DNA from: JBCAXA01 sp038749025
GTDB lineage: Bacteria > Pseudomonadota > Gammaproteobacteria > Steroidobacterales > Woeseiaceae
NCBI GenBank assembly: GCA_038749025.1
Contig: JBCDIL010000003.1
Coordinates: forward strand, 149,224-213,223
Reading direction: 5' to 3'
Length of the DNA: 64,000 bases
The notes under the pieces were generated by a model. That model worked only from the letters and a program-made list of their open reading frames with translations. It ran no database searches and was not told where the DNA came from. The translations under genes and the position numbers were made by a program. This document shows, one piece after another, positions 1 to 7,646 of the stretch (its first letter is position 1; each line of letters starts with the position of its first letter).

Positions 1-147
1 ATTGTTGGCTACAAGAACTGGTTTCCGTCGTTCGCGACCGGGTCCCGCGCGCGCCTCGAGTCTTTCTGCGTTCTCGTATTGCAACTAACGCTCTTGATTA
101 CGCCATCGGTCTTGCTAGTGGCCGCCTAACCGGTGGCCGCGACTGCG

Positions 148-1110
148 CTACGTGTCACGCGAGTCTATAGGGGGCTGCGAACGTAAGTGTTCTGCCAAGG
201 CCATCAAGCGGCGGTCGCGCCAAGCCTGAGCGTCAGCAATACCGGTGACCGGCACTTCGTCACACATGTCAGCCACGATTTGCTGGATCAGCTCATCCGA
301 CATGTCCGTTCGTTTGCGCATCGAATCAATCAGCTTCTCCCAAGTCGGTCCGAGCAGCTCGATGTATTGCTGATAGCCATCGCTGGCATTGAGGTGGCCA
401 GTCATCAGCGGACCGATGAACGACCACCGTCTCGCCAAACCATCGGTCATGACGCGATCGATATCGGCGCTACTGCAGTAGCCTTCCGCAACGAGGTGAA
501 AAGCCTCACCAAGAACCGCCGCTTGCAGACGGTTCAGTAGAAACCCACTGATCTCCTTGTTGAGCTGGATACAGGTCATGCCGCAACGGGTCAGTAGCGA
601 TTGAGCCATAGTCAGGATTGCATCCGCTGTTTGCGGTGCTGGACAGAGTTCAACCAGCGGGATCAGGTAAGGAGGGTTAACGGGATGCGCGACCAGGCAG
701 CGCTCGGGATGGATCGCTACGTTAAGGAACGACGACGGCAACAGTTCTGACGTAGAACTCGCCAGTGGAACGTCACTCGGGCAGAGCGTATCCAGTTCGG
801 TAAAAACGCTTTGCTTGATGGCGAGGCGCTCGGGTATCGACTCTTGAACGTAGATGGCATTATCAACGGCGACTCCGATATCGGTCGTCGTTTGAATACG
901 CGCGATAAGCTCGTCAGCTGAATCGATTTGTTGGGCCAACTCTAAGTCTACAACGCTGGTGGTCAATTTGGCGACGGCGTCGGCTATCGCAGGCGCCGCC
1001 GTGTCAAAGAGCCGGACGTTGAAGCCGGCACGTGCGAACACGATGGCCCAAGCCCGTCCGACGTTCCCGGCGCCGATACAAGCGATTGCCTCGTTCCTAG
1101 TGTTGGTCAT
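148..1110 (-). CDS. 3-hydroxyacyl-CoA dehydrogenase-fold oxidoreductase
   Basis: 320-aa NAD-dependent dehydrogenase of the 3-hydroxyacyl-CoA dehydrogenase superfamily. The N-terminal Rossmann motif GAGNVGRAW (residues about 13-21) is followed by the ESIPE and SSTSELLPSSF segments and the HPVNPPYLIPLVE region typical of single-function members such as L-gulonate 3-dehydrogenase (lambda-crystallin type) and carnitine 3-dehydrogenase. The length suits these short relatives rather than the multifunctional FadB. It is the last gene of the minus-strand run that starts with the TonB receptor at 7647-9929, 146 bp after the MFS gene, so it may act late in the same pathway. The substrate cannot be read from sequence. 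The ATG at 1110 is the only well-placed start; its Shine-Dalgarno is weak. Confidence 0.85.
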   Translation of the reverse strand: MTNTRNEAIACIGAGNVGRAWAIVFARAGFNVRLFDTAAPAIADAVAKLTTSVVDLELAQQIDSADELIARIQTTTDIGVAVDNAIYVQESIPERLAIKQSVFTELDTLCPSDVPLASSTSELLPSSFLNVAIHPERCLVAHPVNPPYLIPLVELCPAPQTADAILTMAQSLLTRCGMTCIQLNKEISGFLLNRLQAAVLGEAFHLVAEGYCSSADIDRVMTDGLARRWSFIGPLMTGHLNASDGYQQYIELLGPTWEKLIDSMRKRTDMSDELIQQIVADMCDEVPVTGIADAQAWRDRRLMALAEHLRSQPPIDSRDT

Positions 1111-1256
1111 TTACCGTGATCTCCACTCGGGGGCTTCCAGCCGGTTGCGAGAGATCAAAGAGTAGCGTGACCGGCTACTCGCCGGAAATTGTTCTGAGGT
1201 CGGGCTCTATACTTACAGTACATACGCGCTAGACGACGGCACCGTGAATTAGCGTT

Positions 1257-2483
1257 TCAATTTACAGAACCGTCTGATTCGGGGTATTTACCGAGCGCTA
1301 AGAACAGCAGCATAGACAAGACCAAAAGACCAATTGCGACCGAAAGGATCGTGGTGTACCCGCCGGTGGCTTGTGCAACAGCACCAAATGCCGGAGGCGC
1401 AATACCGGCCCCAACGGTAAAGAACGCAATAATTGCGCCGAATATCGCTGGATAATGTGCCGGACCAAAGTACTTACTCGTCAAATACGCCAGTAGGTCA
1501 AGCTCCGCACCAGCAGCCAAACCGATCATGATCGCAATAGCGAAGCCCAACATGAAACTTACGTCGCTATTGATCAGTAGCAGCAAGCCCATCGTTGGCA
1601 ACGCGAAGAAGCCGACCGCGATGGCAGGCGCCCAATAGCGATCCACCAACGCTCCGACCAGCAAGCGCCCAAACACAACGGTTAGCCCCATGACTGCAGC
1701 AATCTGCGCGATCTCCGCACGCTCGAAACCGCGTTCCGTCATTATTCGCTCGAAATTTGACAACAAACCCGCTACGACAAACACCGTTACGAATAGCACA
1801 GCACCGAGAATCCAAAAACGTACCGTACCCATCGCAGCCGCGCGCGTCATACCCCAAGACGCTGCTTTTGCGACTGGCGACGGCTCACCATCGATTTTTG
1901 ACTCATCGGTATGCTCTTTAAACAGTGCGAACACGATTGGTATAGACACCAACATCGCACCGATCCCGATCGTTCTATAAGCACTACGCCAGCCGTGATT
2001 GGCGATTACAAATTCGACCAGTGGCGGCAAGAGAAAAGCACCTAGACCTGTTCCAGCCATCGTAATACCGATCGCCTTGCCACGGTGTTTAAAGAACCAG
2101 TTGTTGAGAACTCCCGTCCAAACGATCGGTAACGATCCCGCTCCGAGAAAGGCGAGCAATGCCCAGCTGAGATACCACAGTGGCAATGACCCCGTATTGA
2201 ACGACAGCAAAACATACGCCGCTGAATGGCCGATCAATCCGAAAATGCCGACGCGGCGAAGCCCGTGGCGCTGGGCTAAAGATCCGACTAGCGGACCCGT
2301 TAGCAAGCCGAGACACATCAGTACCGTGTAACTGAGGAAGAACTGCGACGGCGTCCACCCGAACTCACTCGTCACGGGGCCAACGAAGAACCCTTGAGAG
2401 TAATTCGTTAGCGTAAATATGCCGCACATGGTGCCAATCGTTGCTGCGAGCAACGGCTTCCACCCGTGGGTGAATTCATTCAT
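1257..2483 (-). CDS. MFS transporter, MCT/OFA-like
   Basis: 408-aa major facilitator with about 12 hydrophobic helices. It resembles the oxalate/formate antiporter and monocarboxylate-transporter branch: the segment GFFVGPVTSEFGWTPSQF before helix 2 and the RGKAIGITMAGTG loop are characteristic. The start is taken at the ATG at 2483, giving MNEFTHGW, because AGGGGAG lies just upstream and the paralogue next door starts MNEFREGW; an in-frame start at 2507 adds eight residues. It probably imports a carboxylate or aromatic acid handled by the neighbouring dehydrogenases, which is inference. It lies 47 bp after its paralogue in the same operon-like run. Confidence 0.9.
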   Translation of the reverse strand: MNEFTHGWKPLLAATIGTMCGIFTLTNYSQGFFVGPVTSEFGWTPSQFFLSYTVLMCLGLLTGPLVGSLAQRHGLRRVGIFGLIGHSAAYVLLSFNTGSLPLWYLSWALLAFLGAGSLPIVWTGVLNNWFFKHRGKAIGITMAGTGLGAFLLPPLVEFVIANHGWRSAYRTIGIGAMLVSIPIVFALFKEHTDESKIDGEPSPVAKAASWGMTRAAAMGTVRFWILGAVLFVTVFVVAGLLSNFERIMTERGFERAEIAQIAAVMGLTVVFGRLLVGALVDRYWAPAIAVGFFALPTMGLLLLINSDVSFMLGFAIAIMIGLAAGAELDLLAYLTSKYFGPAHYPAIFGAIIAFFTVGAGIAPPAFGAVAQATGGYTTILSVAIGLLVLSMLLFLALGKYPESDGSVN

Positions 2484-2530
2484 TACGGCTCCCCTGGTAT
2501 TGATCACGCTGCAGAACCACGGATGCGCGC

Positions 2531-3736
2531 TTAATCGTGCTGTGGATACTTACCGAGCGCGAGGTACAGCAACATCGACAGAATGAACAGACCAATCGAT
2601 GCATTTAACACGGCCGAGTAGCCGTTAAACATCTGGGCCGCTGCCCCGAAAATTGGTGGTGCAACACCAGCACCGACAGTAAAAAACGCGAAGATGCCGC
2701 CGAATACGGCCGGATAATGAGCTGGCCCAAAGTATTTACCCGTCAAGTAGGCCAGCAAATCCAACTCTGCGCCCGCGGCCAAACCAAACAGAATGGCAAT
2801 ACCAACCCCAACTGCAAACGTTACGTCGGTGCTATTGAGAATAACCAGCCCAAGGGTGGGCAGTGCAACAAAACAGACCGCAACAGCCGGCGCCCAGAAC
2901 CGATCGACCAGGGTCCCTACCAGTAAACGACCGAAGATGACTGTCAATCCTAGTATTGCGGCGAGGATGGCGATATCGCTACGCGCGAGGCCACGCTCAG
3001 TCAAAATACGCTCGAAATTGGACAGTAAGCCGACGATCACCAGCGCGGTAACAAACAGCACAGCACCTAGTATCCAAAAACGCCCTGTACCGATAGCCTC
3101 GCGACGGGTCATGCCCCAGGCGGCTATCGGTGCCGCCGAACCCGACGCCGCGGCGGTCGCGGATTTTTCGCGGAACAACAGCATAACCACCGGTAGCGAT
3201 AACAGCAGAGCACCGATCCCGACGCTTCGATAAGCGGCCCGCCAACCGTAATTCTCGATGATGAATTCGACGATTGGCGGCAATAAGAACGCACCGATGC
3301 CAGTACCCGCCATCGTGATACCGATCGCTTTACCGCGGTGAATCTTAAACCAACCGTTTAATGCGCTGGTCCAAATAATAGGTAAAGACCCGGCGCCCAA
3401 AATCGCGAGTAAAGCGAAACTGAGGTACCACAGCACCAATGATCCGTTGTTCAACGAAATCAAACCGTACGCTATCGCGTGACCAACTAATCCGATAATG
3501 CCGATTTGCCGTACGCCAATCCGGCCAGCGAGCGTCCCGATCATCGGACCTGTCAAGAGGCCGACGCACATCATGATCGTAAAGCTCAAGAAGAACTGCG
3601 CCGGTGTCCAGCCGAACTCGTTGATAACAGGCGCAACGAAAAAGCCCTGCGAGTAATTCGTGACCGTTATCAAGCCGCACATCGTACCGATGGTCGCAGC
3701 GAGTAAAGGCCCCCAACCTTCACGAAACTCGTTCAT
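2531..3736 (-). CDS. MFS transporter, paralogue of the adjacent gene
   Basis: 401-aa major facilitator, closely similar to the 1257-2483 product along its whole length: shared MNEF start, GFFVAPVINEFGWTPAQF, RGKAIGITMAGTG, and the C-terminal GKYFGPAHYPA and ALGKYP. The pair is a tandem duplication that has diverged moderately, most clearly in the central cytoplasmic loop after SATAAASG. Like its twin it fits the MCT/OFA-like branch and is expected to act in the inner membrane. It lies 59 bp downstream of the aldehyde dehydrogenase gene. Two carriers kept in one catabolic cluster suggest two related substrates, or import and efflux, but sequence cannot separate these. Confidence 0.9.
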   Translation of the reverse strand: MNEFREGWGPLLAATIGTMCGLITVTNYSQGFFVAPVINEFGWTPAQFFLSFTIMMCVGLLTGPMIGTLAGRIGVRQIGIIGLVGHAIAYGLISLNNGSLVLWYLSFALLAILGAGSLPIIWTSALNGWFKIHRGKAIGITMAGTGIGAFLLPPIVEFIIENYGWRAAYRSVGIGALLLSLPVVMLLFREKSATAAASGSAAPIAAWGMTRREAIGTGRFWILGAVLFVTALVIVGLLSNFERILTERGLARSDIAILAAILGLTVIFGRLLVGTLVDRFWAPAVAVCFVALPTLGLVILNSTDVTFAVGVGIAILFGLAAGAELDLLAYLTGKYFGPAHYPAVFGGIFAFFTVGAGVAPPIFGAAAQMFNGYSAVLNASIGLFILSMLLYLALGKYPQHD

Positions 3737-3795
3737 ATTTTTTTCTTTATCCAGCTAGCAACTACCGACACCAAATTGCGCCGGCGATTGGACAC

Positions 3796-5253
3796 TTACA
3801 TCTGTATCGTGACCCACTTCCATTCGGTCATCGCTTCGATATCCTCCTCGGTTCCTTCCCGGCCGAAACCGCTCTCTTTGGTACCACCAAACGGTACATG
3901 CGGCTCGTCGTGCAACGAGGGACCGTTTATGTGCACCATGCCGGACTCGACTTCGTCCATGTAGCGCATCGCATCGCTAAGGTTCTGTGTATAGATCGAC
4001 GCGGCCAGGCCGAACATCGAATCGTTGGACCGCTCGATCGCTTCATCGAGGTTTTTGACCGGATACACCGATACAACCGGGCCGAACGTCTCTTCAGCGT
4101 AGACCGCCATTTCCGGTGTAACACCGGTTAGAACCGTCGGCTGACAGCGATTACCTATCCACTCGCCGCCAGTAACGACAGTCGCGCCCTTGCTCTGTGC
4201 ATCGTCAATATGACGCCGTACACGCTCCCGCTGACGTTCGCTGATGATCGGGCCGATGACTGTATCCATATCGCGAAGGTCGCCCATCCCTAACGAGCTG
4301 GCTATCTGCGCGAATTTTTGCGTGAACGGCTCGAAGACTTTCTCGTGCACATAAATGCGACTGGCGCCCATGCATACCTGGCCTTGGTACATAAAAATAC
4401 TGCGGATTGCGCCGGCGATAGCCTCCGGCATCTCCGCATCAGGCATGACAACCAGCGGACTTTTGCCGCCGAGCTCCAACGTCATGCGCTTGCCGTGCTT
4501 ACCACACAGCTCCCGGATATGTTGACCGACGCGGCAGGACCCGGTGAACGTGACCATCTTGACGTGGGGGTGCGTCGTCAGTGTGTCGCCAATTTCATAG
4601 CCGTTCCCGGAAACGACATTAAAGACACCTTCAGGCAGCCCCGCCTCCGTGTACAGCCGCGCCAGTCGGTTCGATAGTAGCGGCGCCTCTTCCGACGGCA
4701 TCATGACGACGGTATTGCCCAATGCGATGGGGTTACAGCTTAGGCGCACACCTTTAATTAATGGCACATTGAATGGGGTAATCGCCGCAACGACACCAAT
4801 CGGCGAGCGAATGCTCATACTGAATTTACCGGGCGCATCGGAGGGAATCGTCTTGCCGGTAACTTGGCGGGCCATTCCCGCGGCTGCCCGTAAAAACGCC
4901 AGGCCTTTCTCAATCTCGAAACCGGCCTTCTTCACCGGCGAGCCGATCTCGTCAACCAATATGTCGAGAAAATCCTGGCGATCACGCTCTAGCAACTCCG
5001 CTGCTTTACAAAGGATTCGCTCGCGCTCTTTCGGCAGTGTTTTTCGAAACGAAGTAAATGCACGGTGGGCGGTCTCAACAGCTGCGTTGATATCAGCTGT
5101 TGAACCGGCCGCCGCTTCCGTCAGCACTTCGTCGTCGAGGGGGTTTAAAATGGGAAAGTACTGCCCGCTCTCTGGCGCCGTACTCTTACCGTCAATCCAG
5201 TGATCGATCGGTTCGTAACTAGATGATCCAGACATTCGATTGGCCTCAGTCAT
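3796..5253 (-). CDS. Aldehyde dehydrogenase (NAD(P)-dependent)
   Basis: 485-aa aldehyde dehydrogenase of usual family length. ELGGKSPLVV carries the general-base Glu, and QGQVCMGASRIYV carries the catalytic Cys at about residue 290. ITPFNVP near the N-terminal third and FGGTKESGFGREG near the C-terminus are the cofactor-site and late family signatures. It resembles vanillin/benzaldehyde and succinate-semialdehyde dehydrogenases. The gene begins five bases after the SDR stop codon, indicating translational coupling. An alternative start seven codons in (MSGSSSYEP) has GAGG upstream and is possible. It would oxidise an aldehyde produced by the upstream GST/SDR steps to an acid; the substrate is inferred only. 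Confidence 0.93.
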   Translation of the reverse strand: MTEANRMSGSSSYEPIDHWIDGKSTAPESGQYFPILNPLDDEVLTEAAAGSTADINAAVETAHRAFTSFRKTLPKERERILCKAAELLERDRQDFLDILVDEIGSPVKKAGFEIEKGLAFLRAAAGMARQVTGKTIPSDAPGKFSMSIRSPIGVVAAITPFNVPLIKGVRLSCNPIALGNTVVMMPSEEAPLLSNRLARLYTEAGLPEGVFNVVSGNGYEIGDTLTTHPHVKMVTFTGSCRVGQHIRELCGKHGKRMTLELGGKSPLVVMPDAEMPEAIAGAIRSIFMYQGQVCMGASRIYVHEKVFEPFTQKFAQIASSLGMGDLRDMDTVIGPIISERQRERVRRHIDDAQSKGATVVTGGEWIGNRCQPTVLTGVTPEMAVYAEETFGPVVSVYPVKNLDEAIERSNDSMFGLAASIYTQNLSDAMRYMDEVESGMVHINGPSLHDEPHVPFGGTKESGFGREGTEEDIEAMTEWKWVTIQM

Positions 5254-5258
5254 GGCGC

Positions 5259-6014
5259 TTATTGATTCAGCGCACCGCCGTCAACGTTGATACTTTGCCC
5301 TGTAATGAAATCGCTATCTTCGCTGGCCAGAAACAGCATGGTGCCAAGGACATCTTCCGGCAGCATTTCGCGTTGGATGGCGCGCATAGCGAGGGTTGGC
5401 CCACGAGCCGCACCGAGTTGTTTGTGGTCTTTAACGCCTTCGCTCTCGGTTAGTCCAACAATGATCGTATTGATAAGGATGTTGTCAGCGGCGAGCTCCC
5501 GACTGATCGCACGGGTTTGACCAATGACGGCACCTTTGGAAGACACGTAGTGCGCAAACATAGGCGCGCCACGTAAGACGGTTCCCGATGCAATATTGAT
5601 AATCTTGCCGCGACCGTTTTTTTGCATGCTCGGCGTAACAGCCTTCGTCGCCTGGAATGGCCCGCGGGCGTTGACCCGCATAACCAGATCCCATTCATCG
5701 TTACTGATCTGCATAAACGGTTTCAGTGTTAGTGTTGCGAAAACGGCTGCGTTGTTAACCAGAACTTCGATCGGACCGAACGCCGACTCGGCTTCGGTGA
5801 CCATCGCGGCAAGCGACTCGTCAGAAGTTACGTCGGCGGTTAACCCAATCGCTTCGCCGCCGGCGCCCTTAATTGCAGCAACCGCCTCATCGGTGCTTAG
5901 CACATCGGTTACGACCACTTGCGCGCCATGCGCTGCTAACGACTCGGCATAGGTCCGACCGATACCCTGCGCTGCGCCGGTTACGACTGCTACTTTCCCG
6001 CTCATGCGTCCCAT
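5259..6014 (-). CDS. SDR family oxidoreductase
   Basis: 251-aa classical short-chain dehydrogenase. It has the cofactor motif TGAAQGIGRTY near the N-terminus, NNAAVF mid-protein, the catalytic IASGTVLRG then YVSSKGA (Tyr and Lys of YxxxK), and a SINVDGG C-terminus. Start at 6014 is preceded by AGGGAAA. It sits between the GST pair and the aldehyde dehydrogenase, with gaps of nine and five bases, so it is surely co-transcribed. In lignin beta-aryl-ether pathways an SDR (LigD type) oxidises the alpha carbinol before a glutathione transferase cleaves the ether. That role is a reasonable hypothesis here, not something the sequence proves. Confidence 0.92.
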   Translation of the reverse strand: MGRMSGKVAVVTGAAQGIGRTYAESLAAHGAQVVVTDVLSTDEAVAAIKGAGGEAIGLTADVTSDESLAAMVTEAESAFGPIEVLVNNAAVFATLTLKPFMQISNDEWDLVMRVNARGPFQATKAVTPSMQKNGRGKIINIASGTVLRGAPMFAHYVSSKGAVIGQTRAISRELAADNILINTIIVGLTESEGVKDHKQLGAARGPTLAMRAIQREMLPEDVLGTMLFLASEDSDFITGQSINVDGGALNQ

Positions 6015-6023
6015 AATTTTTCC

Positions 6024-6836
6024 CTACTCCATACCAATGATGCGCTTCACGTCGGGCCAACTTTGGGCGCCGAAGGTCTTCAGGTCATCGGTCAGCTGCT
6101 CTGGGCACCAATCGAGAAACGCTGGTGCGAATGTATCCATCGCTTTGATGCGATCAAACCAAGCCTCAACGTGCGCAAAACGCCCGTCTTCCCACATGCC
6201 GCTCATACTCAACATATCGAGCCTGTTTACGTATGGGGTTAGTGCGATATCCGCCAGCGAAAACGTATCACCGGCGAGCCAACGCTTCTGTTGCAACGCT
6301 TCATCCATCTTCAGCAGATAGCCATCGTACATTCGGATTGTGGCGTCGATGCCAGGCGCATCGAATCCGTGACGAACGATTTCTTTCTTGCGCTCTTTCC
6401 ACGTTGAAGTAACAGACTGATCGGGCGTACTGCTCAAGAATTCCTGCAGCTTCTCTTCACCCATGCGCATTAGAATGTGGCGATGACAGCAAACGAAAGT
6501 CAATTCGCCACAGGCCGGGTGAAGTTGTTCATCGACCGCCTTTTGCCAGATTCTCATCTGGGCACGCGCGAGTGGTCCGGTCGGCGCCAAGTCAGGGCCC
6601 GAGAACGCCTCGTTGACGTATTCGCAAATGACCGTCGACTCGTTAATGATACTGCCGTCGTGCACCATCGCCGGGACTACGGCCTTCGGATTAATAGCCG
6701 TGTAACTAGCATCGAACTGCTCACCCTTGAGAATATCGATGTAGTGCAATTTATCGGGCACGACGCCCTTCTCGGCCAACGCAAAACGCACTTTTGCGGC
6801 ACAAACCGATGATCCATGGTGGTAAAGCTCAAGCAT
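6024..6836 (-). CDS. Glutathione S-transferase, LigF-like
   Basis: 270-aa glutathione transferase. The thioredoxin-fold half has HHGSSVCAAKVRFALAEKGV, then INPKAVVPAMVHDG and NESTVICEYVNEAF, the glutathione-binding cis-Pro and Glu/Ser segments. The helical C-terminal half has RAQMRIWQKAVDEQ and WLAGDTFSLADIALTP. ESTVICEY followed by an R-Q/E-MR-W helix is close to what I recall of sphingomonad LigF beta-etherases. The ATG at 6836 follows the previous stop by two bases; an in-frame start at 6920 would run into that gene and is rejected. Glutathione-dependent ether cleavage, dehalogenation or isomerisation are all possible. Confidence 0.9.
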   Translation of the reverse strand: MLELYHHGSSVCAAKVRFALAEKGVVPDKLHYIDILKGEQFDASYTAINPKAVVPAMVHDGSIINESTVICEYVNEAFSGPDLAPTGPLARAQMRIWQKAVDEQLHPACGELTFVCCHRHILMRMGEEKLQEFLSSTPDQSVTSTWKERKKEIVRHGFDAPGIDATIRMYDGYLLKMDEALQQKRWLAGDTFSLADIALTPYVNRLDMLSMSGMWEDGRFAHVEAWFDRIKAMDTFAPAFLDWCPEQLTDDLKTFGAQSWPDVKRIIGME

Positions 6837-6838
6837 CT

Positions 6839-7612
6839 TTACACCTCGCCCATTGCAGACGGCCACCATTTCGATACGCCGTCGCGGTAGCTTGACCGCT
6901 GCTTCAATCGCTCGGTCCATGCGCCGACGTGGCTTAGCTTGTTGAAATCGTATCCCGCTAACTTCTCAAGCGTCACTTGCAGTGGCACCCAAGCGATGTC
7001 GGCGAGCGAGAACGCGTCGCCGGCCAGCCAATCATGCTCGGCCAAAATGGTATCCATCTCGCCGAAGCACTGATCGAGCGTCGCCTTCGCTGCAGCCACA
7101 TCGTCTTCGGAAAAACCTTCGGAACCACTCTTTCTGTGAAACTCAAGTAGGGTTTCGTTTTTCTGGAGCGAGCGATACTTCGAGTCTTCCTCTTCGCTGT
7201 GCGACATTTTTGTGCCGACACGCTTAAAGTAGATATACGTTTTCACGGCTTGCACGTGGATGGCTGTGGCTCGGCGCAACCAGTGGTACATGTCATCGCG
7301 TGGCGGACCTGCCGTAGGCTTTAGTGGTGGCTCCGGGAACGCGTCATCGAGGTAATCGATAATGTCATCAGACTCAATGATCACCGTGCCATCGTGTACC
7401 AGAGTCGGCACCAACCCATTCGGGTTGATGCCGAAGTATTCCGGTGTGATGTGCTCTTTCTTCAAAATATTGAGGTGATGACTCGTCCAAGGCTGACCTT
7501 TTTCTTCGAGCGTCATCCGCACCCGCATCGAGCAGTTGGAAACTCCGCTGTGATAAAGGTGTAGGCCTTTGTACGACTTAACCTCGGTATTTGTTGGCTC
7601 AACGATGGGCAC
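6839..7612 (-). CDS. Glutathione S-transferase family protein
   Basis: 257-aa glutathione transferase, paralogous to the next gene but clearly diverged. Key segments are YHSGVSNCSMRVRMTLEEKG, INPNGLVPTLVHDG, IIESDDIIDYLDDAFPEPPL and the C-terminal WLAGDAFSLADIAWVPLQ. The start is a GTG at 7612 with a strong AAGGGGAG Shine-Dalgarno. It lies 34 bp after the TonB receptor stop and two bases before the next GST start. Pairs of GSTs in one operon are known where enzymes act on opposite enantiomers of an aryl ether (LigE/LigF) or carry out cleavage and then glutathione removal (LigG). Which of these applies here cannot be told. Confidence 0.9.
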   Translation of the reverse strand: MPIVEPTNTEVKSYKGLHLYHSGVSNCSMRVRMTLEEKGQPWTSHHLNILKKEHITPEYFGINPNGLVPTLVHDGTVIIESDDIIDYLDDAFPEPPLKPTAGPPRDDMYHWLRRATAIHVQAVKTYIYFKRVGTKMSHSEEEDSKYRSLQKNETLLEFHRKSGSEGFSEDDVAAAKATLDQCFGEMDTILAEHDWLAGDAFSLADIAWVPLQVTLEKLAGYDFNKLSHVGAWTERLKQRSSYRDGVSKWWPSAMGEV

Positions 7613-7646
7613 GAGACTCCCCTTAATCTCTGCTCAGTGTAAGGCT

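Noticed and set aside
1..147. Open frames at the left edge, one plus-strand frame ending at 129 with a hydrophobic tail
   Set aside because: Too short, no start in the window and no family similarity; kept out of the annotation.
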